From Anaerolineae bacterium (GTDB lineage: Bacteria; Chloroflexota; Anaerolineae; SpSt-600): 50,921 nt of DNA. Positions 1-6,750 of the stretch are shown here, in pieces. The translations under genes and the position numbers were made by a program. The notes below the pieces were generated by a model. The model was given only the letters and a program-made list of their open reading frames with translations. It had not been told where the DNA came from and made no database searches. The stretch's first letter is position 1. Each line of letters begins with the position of its first letter. The stretch is taken from NCBI GenBank assembly GCA_025062375.1, contig JANXAG010000001.1, positions 1-50,921 of the forward strand. Reading direction: 5' to 3'.

Positions 1-215
1 GGAGGAGAACATATGGGAAAGGCTCAGTCCAGTGGGTGTACGACTTGAGCGATGGATCTTCCCTTCACGTCACGGTCGCCCAGTGGTTTACTCCCAATTA
101 CCGCAAAGTGGAAGGGAACGGTCTTGAGCCCAACATTCAGGTGGAGCCGAAGGAAGGAGTTGATGCTTGGCTGGAGGAGGCGCTTAATTTTCTGAAAAAA
201 GGAGGTGCTGAATGA
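1..215 (+). CDS. C-terminal part of an S41-family (CtpA-like) peptidase, cut by window edge
   Basis: Reading from base 3, an open frame enters from the left edge and stops at 213-215. It shows GKGSVQ, which holds the catalytic lysine of S41 carboxyl-terminal processing proteases, then a VAQWFTP segment and the LEPNIQV strand that normally follow it. The same motifs occur in the same order in the next gene (GKGSVQ, ARWFTP, LIPDIEV), so this is the end of a close paralogue. Its stop codon overlaps the start of that gene (ATGA), implying translational coupling. The serine half of the active site lies outside the window. Confidence 0.85.
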   Translation, partial: RRTYGKGSVQWVYDLSDGSSLHVTVAQWFTPNYRKVEGNGLEPNIQVEPKEGVDAWLEEALNFLKKGGAE

Positions 216-1408
216 AATTTCTCAGAATTTTGATGGTAGCTTTCCTGAGTGCTTTGGCTGTAACGGCTTCTTTCCTGACAGGAATGGGCATTGGAATGTA
301 TCAGGTTTCTGCCCCGGCCGTTACACCGGCTGTTGCCCCGGCCAGAGAGGGGGAAAAGTTTGATTTTTCCGTTTTCTGGGAAGCCTGGGAAATCTTGGAA
401 AAGGAGTTCTACGGGGAAGTGCCTTCACCACAGGAAAGGATGTATTCGGCCATAAAGGGTGTGATTTTGTCCCTGGGTGACCCTTACACCTCTTTCCTGG
501 ACCCGAAGCATGCTTCCCTGGCCCGAGAGGATATAAAGGGAACCTTTGAAGGGATAGGAGCCATTGTGGATATGAGAGAAGGAAGGCTGGTGATTGTGGA
601 GGTGATAGAAGGGCAACCTGCGGAGAAGGCCGGCCTCAAAAGCGGGGATATAATCCTCAAGGTGGACGATAAACCCATTGAGAACATGAGCCTCCTGGAA
701 GCAGTGCTCCTGATCCGGGGCCCAAAGGGTACCCCGGTTAAGCTTACCGTTCACCGGGAAGGACTTGAGGAGCCCTTTGAAGTAACGATAATCCGCCAGC
801 GGATTGAAATACCCACGCTCTCTTATAAAATGCTGGAAGGGGGCATAGCATACATAAAATTAAGAGAATTCAACGAAATTGCCCCCCGGAAGCTCAAGGA
901 AGCTTTGAAGGAGCTCATGCCCAAGAATCCCAGAGGGATAATCCTTGACCTGAGGGGTAACCCTGGGGGACTTCTTTCGGCAGCGGTGGAGGTAGCAAGC
1001 CAGTTTGTGGACCAGAGTCCAATCCTCATTGAAAGATTGAAGAGCGGTGAACAGAAGCTTTTCAAACCTGTGCGCGGTGGCCTCGCTACTGATCCGAGAA
1101 TCCCTATGGTGGTTTTAATCAATGGGGCCAGCGCCAGTGCTTCGGAAATCGTTGCCGGAGCTATAAGGGACCACAAGAGAGGGATTCTTATAGGTGAAAA
1201 AACTCTGGGGAAGGGATCAGTCCAGCAGCCTTTTACCCTCAAGGATGGCTCTGAACTCCGGGTTACTATTGCCCGTTGGTTCACACCTTCGGGCCAAGCC
1301 ATCCATGGAGAGGGGCTAATTCCCGACATAGAAGTTAAGGCTGGCGAGGAAGGCCAGGACCCTCAGCTGGAAAAAGCGGTGGAGTATCTGCTCACATTGA
1401 GAAGGTGA
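212..1408 (+). CDS. S41-family carboxyl-terminal processing protease (CtpA-like), PDZ domain
   Basis: 398 residues. A hydrophobic N-terminal segment (about residues 5-30) suggests a signal anchor, so the enzyme should act outside the membrane. A PDZ domain follows (about 105-190, with GIGA and GLKSGDIIL), then the S41 core with LRGNPGG. The catalytic dyad is inferred by alignment to the family as S309 (in NGASASASE) and K334 (in GKGSVQ), 25 residues apart as in E. coli Prc. Family members cleave exported proteins near their C termini. The ATG overlaps the stop of an upstream paralogue and AAGGAGG lies just before it. smpB follows after 4 bases. Confidence 0.92.
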   Translation: MKFLRILMVAFLSALAVTASFLTGMGIGMYQVSAPAVTPAVAPAREGEKFDFSVFWEAWEILEKEFYGEVPSPQERMYSAIKGVILSLGDPYTSFLDPKHASLAREDIKGTFEGIGAIVDMREGRLVIVEVIEGQPAEKAGLKSGDIILKVDDKPIENMSLLEAVLLIRGPKGTPVKLTVHREGLEEPFEVTIIRQRIEIPTLSYKMLEGGIAYIKLREFNEIAPRKLKEALKELMPKNPRGIILDLRGNPGGLLSAAVEVASQFVDQSPILIERLKSGEQKLFKPVRGGLATDPRIPMVVLINGASASASEIVAGAIRDHKRGILIGEKTLGKGSVQQPFTLKDGSELRVTIARWFTPSGQAIHGEGLIPDIEVKAGEEGQDPQLEKAVEYLLTLRR

Positions 1409-1412
1409 AAGG

Positions 1413-1871
1413 ATGAGCGTGAAAGTTGTGGCCAGTAACCCTAAAGCTTTTCACGATTATTTCATTGAAGACCGATATGAGGCGGGTATTGTCCTTACAG
1501 GCTCCGAGATAAAGTCGGTGAGGGAGGGGAGGGTAAACCTGCGGGATAGTTTCGTCCTGATAAAAGACGGAGAAGCCTGGCTTATGGACGCCCATATAGC
1601 TCCCTATAAACAGGCAGGGCGTGAAAACCACGATCCCCGTCGCCCCCGCAAGCTCCTCCTCCACCGTTACCAGATAAATCGCCTCATGGGCAAAGTCAGG
1701 GAAAAAGGCTACACTATAGTCCCTCTCCAGATGTACATTAAGGGAAGATGGGCTAAAGTGGAAATAGCCTTAGCCAAAGGCAAGAAGCTTTACGATAAGC
1801 GCCGAGCCATAGCCGAAAGGGAGGCTGAAAGGAAAATCCGCCGTGCTCTCCGAGGGCTTGATGACTACTGA
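1413..1871 (+). CDS. smpB: SsrA-binding protein SmpB (trans-translation)
   Basis: 152 residues, the usual length. Characteristic segments are HDYFIEDRYEAGIVL, TGSEIKSVR, the HIAPYKQ strand and the basic tail KLYDKR followed by alternating Arg/Glu. SmpB binds the tRNA-like domain of tmRNA and brings it to stalled ribosomes; the basic tail enters the empty mRNA channel. It starts 4 bases after the S41 protease gene, with GGTGAAAGG as ribosome-binding site, so the two are probably co-transcribed. The tmRNA gene ssrA, often nearby in other bacteria, was not seen in this window. Confidence 0.97.
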   Translation: MSVKVVASNPKAFHDYFIEDRYEAGIVLTGSEIKSVREGRVNLRDSFVLIKDGEAWLMDAHIAPYKQAGRENHDPRRPRKLLLHRYQINRLMGKVREKGYTIVPLQMYIKGRWAKVEIALAKGKKLYDKRRAIAEREAERKIRRALRGLDDY

Positions 1872-1994
1872 ACTTGCCTTTCCTTAAAATACTGCTGCCC
1901 ATTCTGGGCCGAGTAGCCACAATAAATAGTTGTCCGTAGCTTTGATGTAGCCTATAAATCGTTTGTTTCTCCCTCTTTTTCCTGAAAACTGGCC

Positions 1995-2022
1995 TTGCAC
2001 CTCGCCCCTTGAGAGATATAAT
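1995..2022 (+). promoter_or_regulatory. Promoter for dnaE
   Basis: TTGCAC (1995-2000), 16-base spacer, TATAAT (2017-2022). Predicted transcription start is near 2029, giving a leader of about 14 bases before the dnaE ATG at 2043. The rest of the 171-base gap between smpB and dnaE shows no gene and no clear terminator. Confidence 0.6.
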
Positions 2023-2042
2023 TGGGGAAGGGGGTATGAAGG

Positions 2043-5000
2043 ATGGCTTTTGTGCATCTCCATGTCCACAGTGAATACTCTCTTCTGGACGGTCTTCCTC
2101 ATATTGATGAGCTTCTGGAGGCGGCCCGGAAGATGGGCATGCCCGCTCTGGCTCTTACCGATCACGGCGTCATGTATGGAGCCGTGGAATTCTACCTCAA
2201 GGCCAGGGAAAAGGGGGTGAAGCCTATAATAGGGTGCGAAATGTATATCGCCCCCAGGAGGATGCAGGATAAAGACCCCAAGCTGGATAAATTCCAGTTC
2301 CACCTTGTCCTTCTAGCCATGAACGATACCGGTTACCGGAACCTGATCAGGATAACCACCGCAGCGCAGCTGGAAGGCTTCTACTATAAGCCCAGAATTG
2401 ATAAAGAATTCCTGGCCGCCCACTCCGAAGGCCTTATCGCCCTCACCGCCTGCGAATCTGGAGAAATTCCCAAATTGATCCTGGAAGGGAAAAAGGAAGA
2501 AGCCTACAGGGCTGCAGCCTGGTTCAGAGAAGTCTTCGGTCCCGAAAGGTTCTTCCTGGAACTCCAGGACCACGAACCCGAAGAATACCGGCTCGTAAAC
2601 CGGGAACTTGTGGCCATGGGAAAGAAACTCGGGATACCAGTCGTGGCCACCAACGATGTCCATTACATCCACCCGGAAGATGCCCCCTATCAGGACATCC
2701 TCCTCTGCCTTCAGACAGGCTCTATCATAACCGATCCCAACAGATTGAGGATGGACGGCCTCACCTATTATATGCGTTCCCCTGAAGAAATGGCTTCCCT
2801 CTTTTCCGAAGTCCCCGAAGCCATCAAAAACACCCTCCTCATAGCCGAAATGTGCGAGTTGGACCTGGGACCGAAAACGTTCCATATCCCCCATTTCCCC
2901 GTCCCCGATGGATTTACCCCCGATTCCTACCTTGAAGCTCTGGCCCTGGAAGGCCTCAGGAAACGCTACGGGACCATAACCCCGGAAATTGAAGCCCGCT
3001 TCCGCCACGAGCTTGAGGTGATTAAAAGCTTGGGCTTTTCCGGATATTTCCTCATAGTGCAAGATATAGTCCGCTTCGCCCGGGAGAGGGGAATCCTGGT
3101 AGGGCCAGGACGAGGCTCAGCAGCAGCCAGCATCGTCTCCTATGCTCTTGGGATAACGGAGCTTGACCCTCTGCGGTATGACCTGATCTTTGAACGCTTC
3201 CTCAACCCGGGAAGGGTCTCCATGCCTGATATTGATATAGATTTCCAGGATGACCGCCGCGACGAGGTTATAGAATACGTGGTCCGGAAGTATGGCCAGG
3301 ACAGGGTGGCTCAGATAATAACCTTCGGGACCATGGGCGCCAGAGCTGCCATAAGGGATGTGGGGAGAGCTTTGGACATGCCTCCTGGCGAAGTGGATAT
3401 GGTGGCAAGGCTTGTGCCTCCAGGGCCCAGGGTCACCATAGATTACGCTCTGGAAGTTTCCCCCAAACTCCAGAAGCTCTACGAAGAAAGCGATTACATC
3501 CGCAAGCTCATTGACACCGCCCGCCGCCTTGAGGGGGTAGCAAGGCACGCTTCCACCCACGCTGCCGGCGTCGTGGTGGCCGACGCTCCCCTCACCCATT
3601 ACGTTCCGCTGCACCGCCCCACCAGGGGAGAGGAAGGGAGTGGAATCGTCACCCAGTACCCGATGGAGATCCTGGAAGAGCTGGGCCTGCTCAAGATCGA
3701 CCTTCTGGGGCTATCCACCCTCACTCTTATCAGGAAGACTTTGGATCTCATCCGGGAAAGGCGAGGGATAGACCTCAAACCTCAAGATATACCCCTCGAT
3801 GACCCTGAAATCTACAGGCTTCTCTCTTCGGGAGAAGTCACTGGAGTATTTCAGGTGGAATCGGCGGGGATGAGAAGGACTCTAATGAAACTGCAGCCCA
3901 CTGTTTTTGAGGACGTGATAGCCGTTCTGGCCCTGTACCGCCCCGGCCCGATGCACTACATTGACCTTTACATAGACCGCAAACACGGCCGGAAGGAGGT
4001 GGAATACCGGCATCCAGCGCTGGAACCAATCCTGAAAGAAACCTATGGAATCATGATCTATCAGGAGCAAGTTATCCGCACTGCTATGGACCTGGCTGGC
4101 TATTCAGCTTCGGAAGCGGACCTGATGCGTCGGGCGGTGGGCAAGAAGAAAGAGGAGGAGCTCAAGGCCCACCGAAACCGCTTCGTGGAGGGAGCGATCC
4201 AGAGGGGAATAGCCCCTGAGGTGGCTCATGAAATCTTTGATGATATTGAATTCTTTGCCGACTACGGTTTCAACAAAGCCCACGCTGCGGCTTATGCCGT
4301 TCTGACCTGTCAGACAGCTTACCTTAAAGCGCACTATCCCCTGGAATTCATGGCTGCGCTTCTCACAATAGAGCGCCACAACACCGACAAGCTTCCGCTT
4401 CTCATCGCTGAATGCCGCCGGATGGGGATAGAGATTCTGCCTCCGGATATAAACCGCTCGTCCACAGGCTTTACCATTGAGGGGAACGGCATTCGCTTCG
4501 GGCTTGAAGGGGTGAAGAATGTAGGGGCGGCGTCGGTAGAAGCGATCCTGAGGGCCAGGGAAAAGGGAGGGCCCTTCAGGAGCCTGGAGGATTTCTGCTT
4601 CCGGGTGGACCTGAGGGATGTTGGTAAGAGAGCGCTGGAGTGCCTCATAAAAGTTGGGGCCTTTGATTCCTTTGGAGAAAGGGCTTCCCTTCTGGCAGCG
4701 ATGGAAAAAATGGTGGCCCTGAGCACTGAGGCCCACAAAGCCAGGGGGATGGGTCAGCTTGTGCTTTCCCTCCCCATTTCTATCAAACTTCCGAAAGTAA
4801 AGCCCGCCTCCAGAAAGGACATACTGAGCTGGGAGAAAGAACTGGTGGGTGCTTATATTTCGGAGCACCCCATATCTCAGGTCCTCCGTTCTCTTCCTGG
4901 CCATATAGTGACCCATTACCTTGGGGAGATAAACGAGGAGCTGGAGGGGCAGAAAGTTTCCGTCCTTGGTCTTGTCACTTCAATAAGGGAAATAACTTCC

Positions 5001-5456
5001 TCTAAAGGCAAACCCATGGCTTTTGCCCAGATTGAAGACCTGCAGAGCAGCATCGAAGTGGTAATAAGGCCTCAGGTGTGGGAAAAGACAGCCCCTCTGT
5101 GGGAGGAAGGGCGAATTCTCCTTGTAAAGGGTAAGGTGGAGACAAGGGAGGGCAAACCATCCATCATTTGTGAAGATGCCCAGAACCATGTAACGCTGAT
5201 AAAGCCAGTTGAGCCCCCAAGGCACCTCCACGTGACCATTAGGCGCACAGGCAATCCGGAGGCTGATTCTGCGCTTCTGGAAAGAATTTACCATCTCCTT
5301 ACCCGCTACCAGGGCAAGGACAGGTTCACCATCTATCTGGAAGATTACGTCCTGGAATTTCCCGAAGCCCAGACCCGTTACTGTTCGGAGTTGGAGGAAG
5401 AACTTTTCTCCATCCTCGGCCCTGGTGCAGTGAGGGTAGAGATTACCAATCCGTAA
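2043..5456 (+). CDS. dnaE: DNA polymerase III subunit alpha
   Basis: 1137 residues, the standard DnaE length; there is no inserted 3'-5' exonuclease, so it is not PolC. Order of parts: PHP domain at the N terminus (HLHVHSEYSLLDG; LTDHG), polymerase palm with GRGSAAAS near 355-363 and the catalytic aspartate motif PDIDIDF (P395, with D396, D398, D400), fingers with YRPGPM and YGIMIYQEQ, a helix-hairpin-helix region around 800-860, and an OB-fold near 970-1045. It is the replicative polymerase catalytic subunit. It has its own near-consensus promoter and a purine-rich SD (GGGGAAGGGGG). Proofreading would have to be supplied by another protein. Start at the ATG, giving the expected MAFVHLHVH. 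Confidence 0.97.
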   Translation: MAFVHLHVHSEYSLLDGLPHIDELLEAARKMGMPALALTDHGVMYGAVEFYLKAREKGVKPIIGCEMYIAPRRMQDKDPKLDKFQFHLVLLAMNDTGYRNLIRITTAAQLEGFYYKPRIDKEFLAAHSEGLIALTACESGEIPKLILEGKKEEAYRAAAWFREVFGPERFFLELQDHEPEEYRLVNRELVAMGKKLGIPVVATNDVHYIHPEDAPYQDILLCLQTGSIITDPNRLRMDGLTYYMRSPEEMASLFSEVPEAIKNTLLIAEMCELDLGPKTFHIPHFPVPDGFTPDSYLEALALEGLRKRYGTITPEIEARFRHELEVIKSLGFSGYFLIVQDIVRFARERGILVGPGRGSAAASIVSYALGITELDPLRYDLIFERFLNPGRVSMPDIDIDFQDDRRDEVIEYVVRKYGQDRVAQIITFGTMGARAAIRDVGRALDMPPGEVDMVARLVPPGPRVTIDYALEVSPKLQKLYEESDYIRKLIDTARRLEGVARHASTHAAGVVVADAPLTHYVPLHRPTRGEEGSGIVTQYPMEILEELGLLKIDLLGLSTLTLIRKTLDLIRERRGIDLKPQDIPLDDPEIYRLLSSGEVTGVFQVESAGMRRTLMKLQPTVFEDVIAVLALYRPGPMHYIDLYIDRKHGRKEVEYRHPALEPILKETYGIMIYQEQVIRTAMDLAGYSASEADLMRRAVGKKKEEELKAHRNRFVEGAIQRGIAPEVAHEIFDDIEFFADYGFNKAHAAAYAVLTCQTAYLKAHYPLEFMAALLTIERHNTDKLPLLIAECRRMGIEILPPDINRSSTGFTIEGNGIRFGLEGVKNVGAASVEAILRAREKGGPFRSLEDFCFRVDLRDVGKRALECLIKVGAFDSFGERASLLAAMEKMVALSTEAHKARGMGQLVLSLPISIKLPKVKPASRKDILSWEKELVGAYISEHPISQVLRSLPGHIVTHYLGEINEELEGQKVSVLGLVTSIREITSSKGKPMAFAQIEDLQSSIEVVIRPQVWEKTAPLWEEGRILLVKGKVETREGKPSIICEDAQNHVTLIKPVEPPRHLHVTIRRTGNPEADSALLERIYHLLTRYQGKDRFTIYLEDYVLEFPEAQTRYCSELEEELFSILGPGAVRVEITNP

Positions 5457-5509
5457 ACTGACTAATACAAGTTTTTCCTGGGGCGGAGGTTTTACGGGAT
5501 ATCTGGCCT

Positions 5510-5791
5510 TTAGTGTTTCCCGAATGCGTTCCCGGCCTCCTTGATTCCAAGGCAATAGACAACGCCACTGGTGGGAGAAATTTGTAGAAGGCTGGGTTCT
5601 TTAATAGTGAGACTTAACCCAAAGGTTTGCAGTTCGCTCCAGAGGTTAGCACCCTTATAGGTTAAAGCCTGGTCTTCGGAGGGGAATTCTTTCAATTGCT
5701 GGCCCTTAGTTGGTGTGTCCTGCACAGCTTTCCATCCCGGAGCGGAGACAAACCCAAAAGGCCCTCGCTTTTTCCCACCCTGAGCTGGCAA
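5510..5791 (-). CDS. Unrecognised small ORF, possible gene remnant
   Basis: A 93-codon frame on the minus strand, opened by TTG (5791) directly after an in-frame TAG, with no convincing ribosome-binding site. The translation has mixed protein-like composition (for example GPFGFVSAPGWK and TIKEPSLLQISPTSGVV) but matches no family I recognise. It lies in the gap between dnaE and the tRNA operon, downstream of the tRNA genes on the same strand. It could be a C-terminal fragment of a decayed gene or a chance frame. No function is proposed. Confidence 0.22.
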   Translation of the reverse strand: MPAQGGKKRGPFGFVSAPGWKAVQDTPTKGQQLKEFPSEDQALTYKGANLWSELQTFGLSLTIKEPSLLQISPTSGVVYCLGIKEAGNAFGKH

Positions 5792-5871
5792 GGAAGGAAA
5801 AGGCTAAAAAACCTTTAGTTCTCTACCGATGCTAGAGCGTCTATAACCCCGGGTTATCGTAACAGTAAAGC

Positions 5872-5935
5872 TTGCCTGGATTTTCCTATGTCCTTCTATT
5901 TAAGGGTGGGCTTGAGGCCATAGGAAAGCAGGCAA
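5872..5935. repeat. Long imperfect inverted repeat between dnaE and the tRNA operon
   Basis: TTGCCTG (5872-5878), a 3-base bulge and TTTCCTATG (5882-5890) pair with CATAGGAAA (5919-5927), one unpaired base, and CAGGCAA (5929-5935). That makes a 16-pair stem around a 28-base loop. A smaller inverted repeat, ATAACC/GGTTAT, sits close by at 5842-5856. The structure is downstream of the tRNA operon and may be transcribed with it. It lacks a T-run, so it is not an obvious terminator. The rest of 5457-5995 holds only the weak ORF at 5510-5791. Confidence 0.5.
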
Positions 5936-5995
5936 TTGTCATTACATCGTCCGGCAAGCCCCGGAGGTGTTCATAGTGCATTGATAAAAATAAAA

Positions 5996-6069
5996 CGGGG
6001 CCGACGGGCCTCGAACCCGCGACCTCCGGCTTGACAGGCCGGTATTCTAACCAGCTGAACTACGGCCCC
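5996..6069 (-). tRNA. tRNA-Asp (GTC)
   Basis: Reverse complement folds as a cloverleaf: acceptor GGGGCCG/CGGCCCC, anticodon loop CTGTCAA (GTC), T-arm with GGTTCGAG. The discriminator is G, as expected for Asp. CCA is not encoded. It is the last gene of the tRNA operon; a T-rich stretch (minus strand TTTTATTTTTAT, 5984-5995) follows directly and may help termination. Confidence 0.96.
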
Positions 6070-6073
6070 AAAA

Positions 6074-6146
6074 CTGCGGGGGTGGGACTCGAACCCACAA
6101 CCAGACGGTTAACAGCCGCCCGCTCTCCCCGTTGAGCTACCCCGCA
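6074..6146 (-). tRNA. tRNA-Asn (GTT)
   Basis: Acceptor TGCGGGG/CCCCGCA, anticodon loop CTGTTAA (GTT) on a GGCGG-type stem, T-arm GTTCGAGTCC, discriminator G. CCA is not encoded. Only 4 bases separate it from tRNA-Asp. Confidence 0.95.
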
Positions 6147-6151
6147 TCCTA

Positions 6152-6223
6152 TGGCGCATAGGGGACTCGAACCCCTACTACGGGCTTGAAAGGCCCGTGT
6201 CCTAACCCTTAGACGAATGCGCC
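6152..6223 (-). tRNA. tRNA-Glu (TTC)
   Basis: Acceptor GGCGCAT/ATGCGCC, anticodon stem CGGGC with loop CTTTCAA (TTC), T-arm GGTTCGAGTCC. CCA is not encoded. It sits between tRNA-Phe and tRNA-Asn in the operon. Confidence 0.95.
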
Positions 6224-6229
6224 TCTAAT

Positions 6230-6302
6230 TGCCGAGGGTCGGAGTCGAACCGACGACCCTGCGGTTTTCAGCCGCATGCTCTACCACCTGAGCTACCTCG
6301 GC
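6230..6302 (-). tRNA. tRNA-Phe (GAA)
   Basis: Acceptor GCCGAGG/CCTCGGC with discriminator A, anticodon loop CTGAAAA (GAA) on a TGCGG/CCGCA stem, D-arm GCTCAGGTGGTAGAGC, T-arm GGTTCGACTCC. CCA is not encoded. Confidence 0.96.
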
Positions 6303-6306
6303 CCAG

Positions 6307-6378
6307 AGCGGGCGATGGGATTCGAACCCACGACCTCTTCCTTGGCAAGGAAGCGTTCTACCGCTGAACTACGCCCGC
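6307..6378 (-). tRNA. tRNA-Gly (GCC)
   Basis: Acceptor GCGGGCG/CGCCCGC with discriminator U, typical of Gly; anticodon stem CTTCC/GGAAG with loop TTGCCAA (GCC); T-arm GGTTCGAATCC. CCA is not encoded. Confidence 0.96.
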
Positions 6379-6390
6379 ACTTTCTATTTA

Positions 6391-6462
6391 TGGACCCGGC
6401 CGGATTCGAACCGGCGCTCTCCTCGGTGCAAACGAGGTGCCTTCCCACTTGGCCACGGGCCC
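6391..6462 (-). tRNA. tRNA-Ala (TGC)
   Basis: Acceptor GGGCCCG pairs with CGGGTCC, giving the G3-U70 wobble pair that marks alanine tRNAs. Anticodon stem CCTCG/CGAGG, loop TTTGCAC (TGC), discriminator A. CCA is not encoded. The loop contains GCA, which could be misread as a Cys anticodon, but counting the 7-base loop and the G3-U70 pair both support Ala. Confidence 0.93.
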
Positions 6463-6476
6463 CCCTTTTTAAAGAA

Positions 6477-6568
6477 CGGGGAGGCAGGGATTCGAACCCT
6501 GGAAGGAGCTTTTTAGGCCCCTTAACCGCTTAGCAGGCGGCCCCGTTAGACCTCTCCGGCACCTCCCC
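6477..6568 (-). tRNA. tRNA-Ser (GCT)
   Basis: 92 bases with the long variable arm of class II tRNAs. Acceptor GGGGAGG/CCTCCCC, anticodon loop CTGCTAA (GCT) on a GCCGC-type stem, discriminator G. CCA is not encoded. Confidence 0.95.
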
Positions 6569-6581
6569 TTTTAACGTGCCA

Positions 6582-6653
6582 CTGGGGGACGAGGATTCGA
6601 ACCTCGACTGGCGGATCCAGAGTCCGCTGTCCTGCCGATTAGACGATCCCCCA
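6582..6653 (-). tRNA. tRNA-Gln (CTG)
   Basis: Acceptor TGGGGGA/TCCCCCA, anticodon stem GCGGA/TCCGC with loop CTCTGGA (CTG), T-arm GGTTCGAATCC, discriminator G. CCA is not encoded. It is the first gene of the eight-tRNA operon, a few bases downstream of the predicted transcription start. Confidence 0.95.
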
Positions 6654-6666
6654 ATTTTCGGTATAT

Positions 6667-6695
6667 ATTTTATCACTGCCTTCTTTTCCTGTCAA
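6667..6695 (-). promoter_or_regulatory. Promoter of the eight-tRNA operon
   Basis: Minus strand reads TTGACA (6690-6695), exactly 17 bases, then TAAAAT (6667-6672). Transcription would begin near 6660, only a few bases before tRNA-Gln. A perfect -35 with a near-perfect -10 fits a strong stable-RNA promoter. Another copy of GCTTGACA lies 17 bases upstream (TTGACA at 6707-6712) without a matching -10, and it overlaps the -35 of the divergent dinG promoter. Confidence 0.8.
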
Positions 6696-6705
6696 GCACC
6701 GGCCA

Positions 6706-6734
6706 TTGTCAAGCCCTGGCTTTTATTGTATAAT
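6706..6734 (+). promoter_or_regulatory. Promoter of the dinG-type gene, divergent from the tRNA promoter
   Basis: TTGTCA (6706-6711), 17-base spacer, TATAAT (6729-6734). The predicted start near 6741 gives a leader of only about 10 bases before the ATG at 6751. This promoter occupies the region a TTG start at 6706 would need, so the gene must start at 6751. Confidence 0.75.
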
Positions 6735-6750
6735 CCCAAAAGGGGCGAAA

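Noticed and set aside
5451-5497. Inverted repeat CCGTAAA/TTTACGG at the end of dnaE as terminator
   Set aside because: The loop is 33 bases, one arm overlaps the stop codon and no T-run follows.
6706-6750. TTG start adding 15 residues to the DinG-type protein
   Set aside because: This stretch contains the -35 and -10 of the gene's own promoter and the exonuclease domain begins right after the ATG at 6751.
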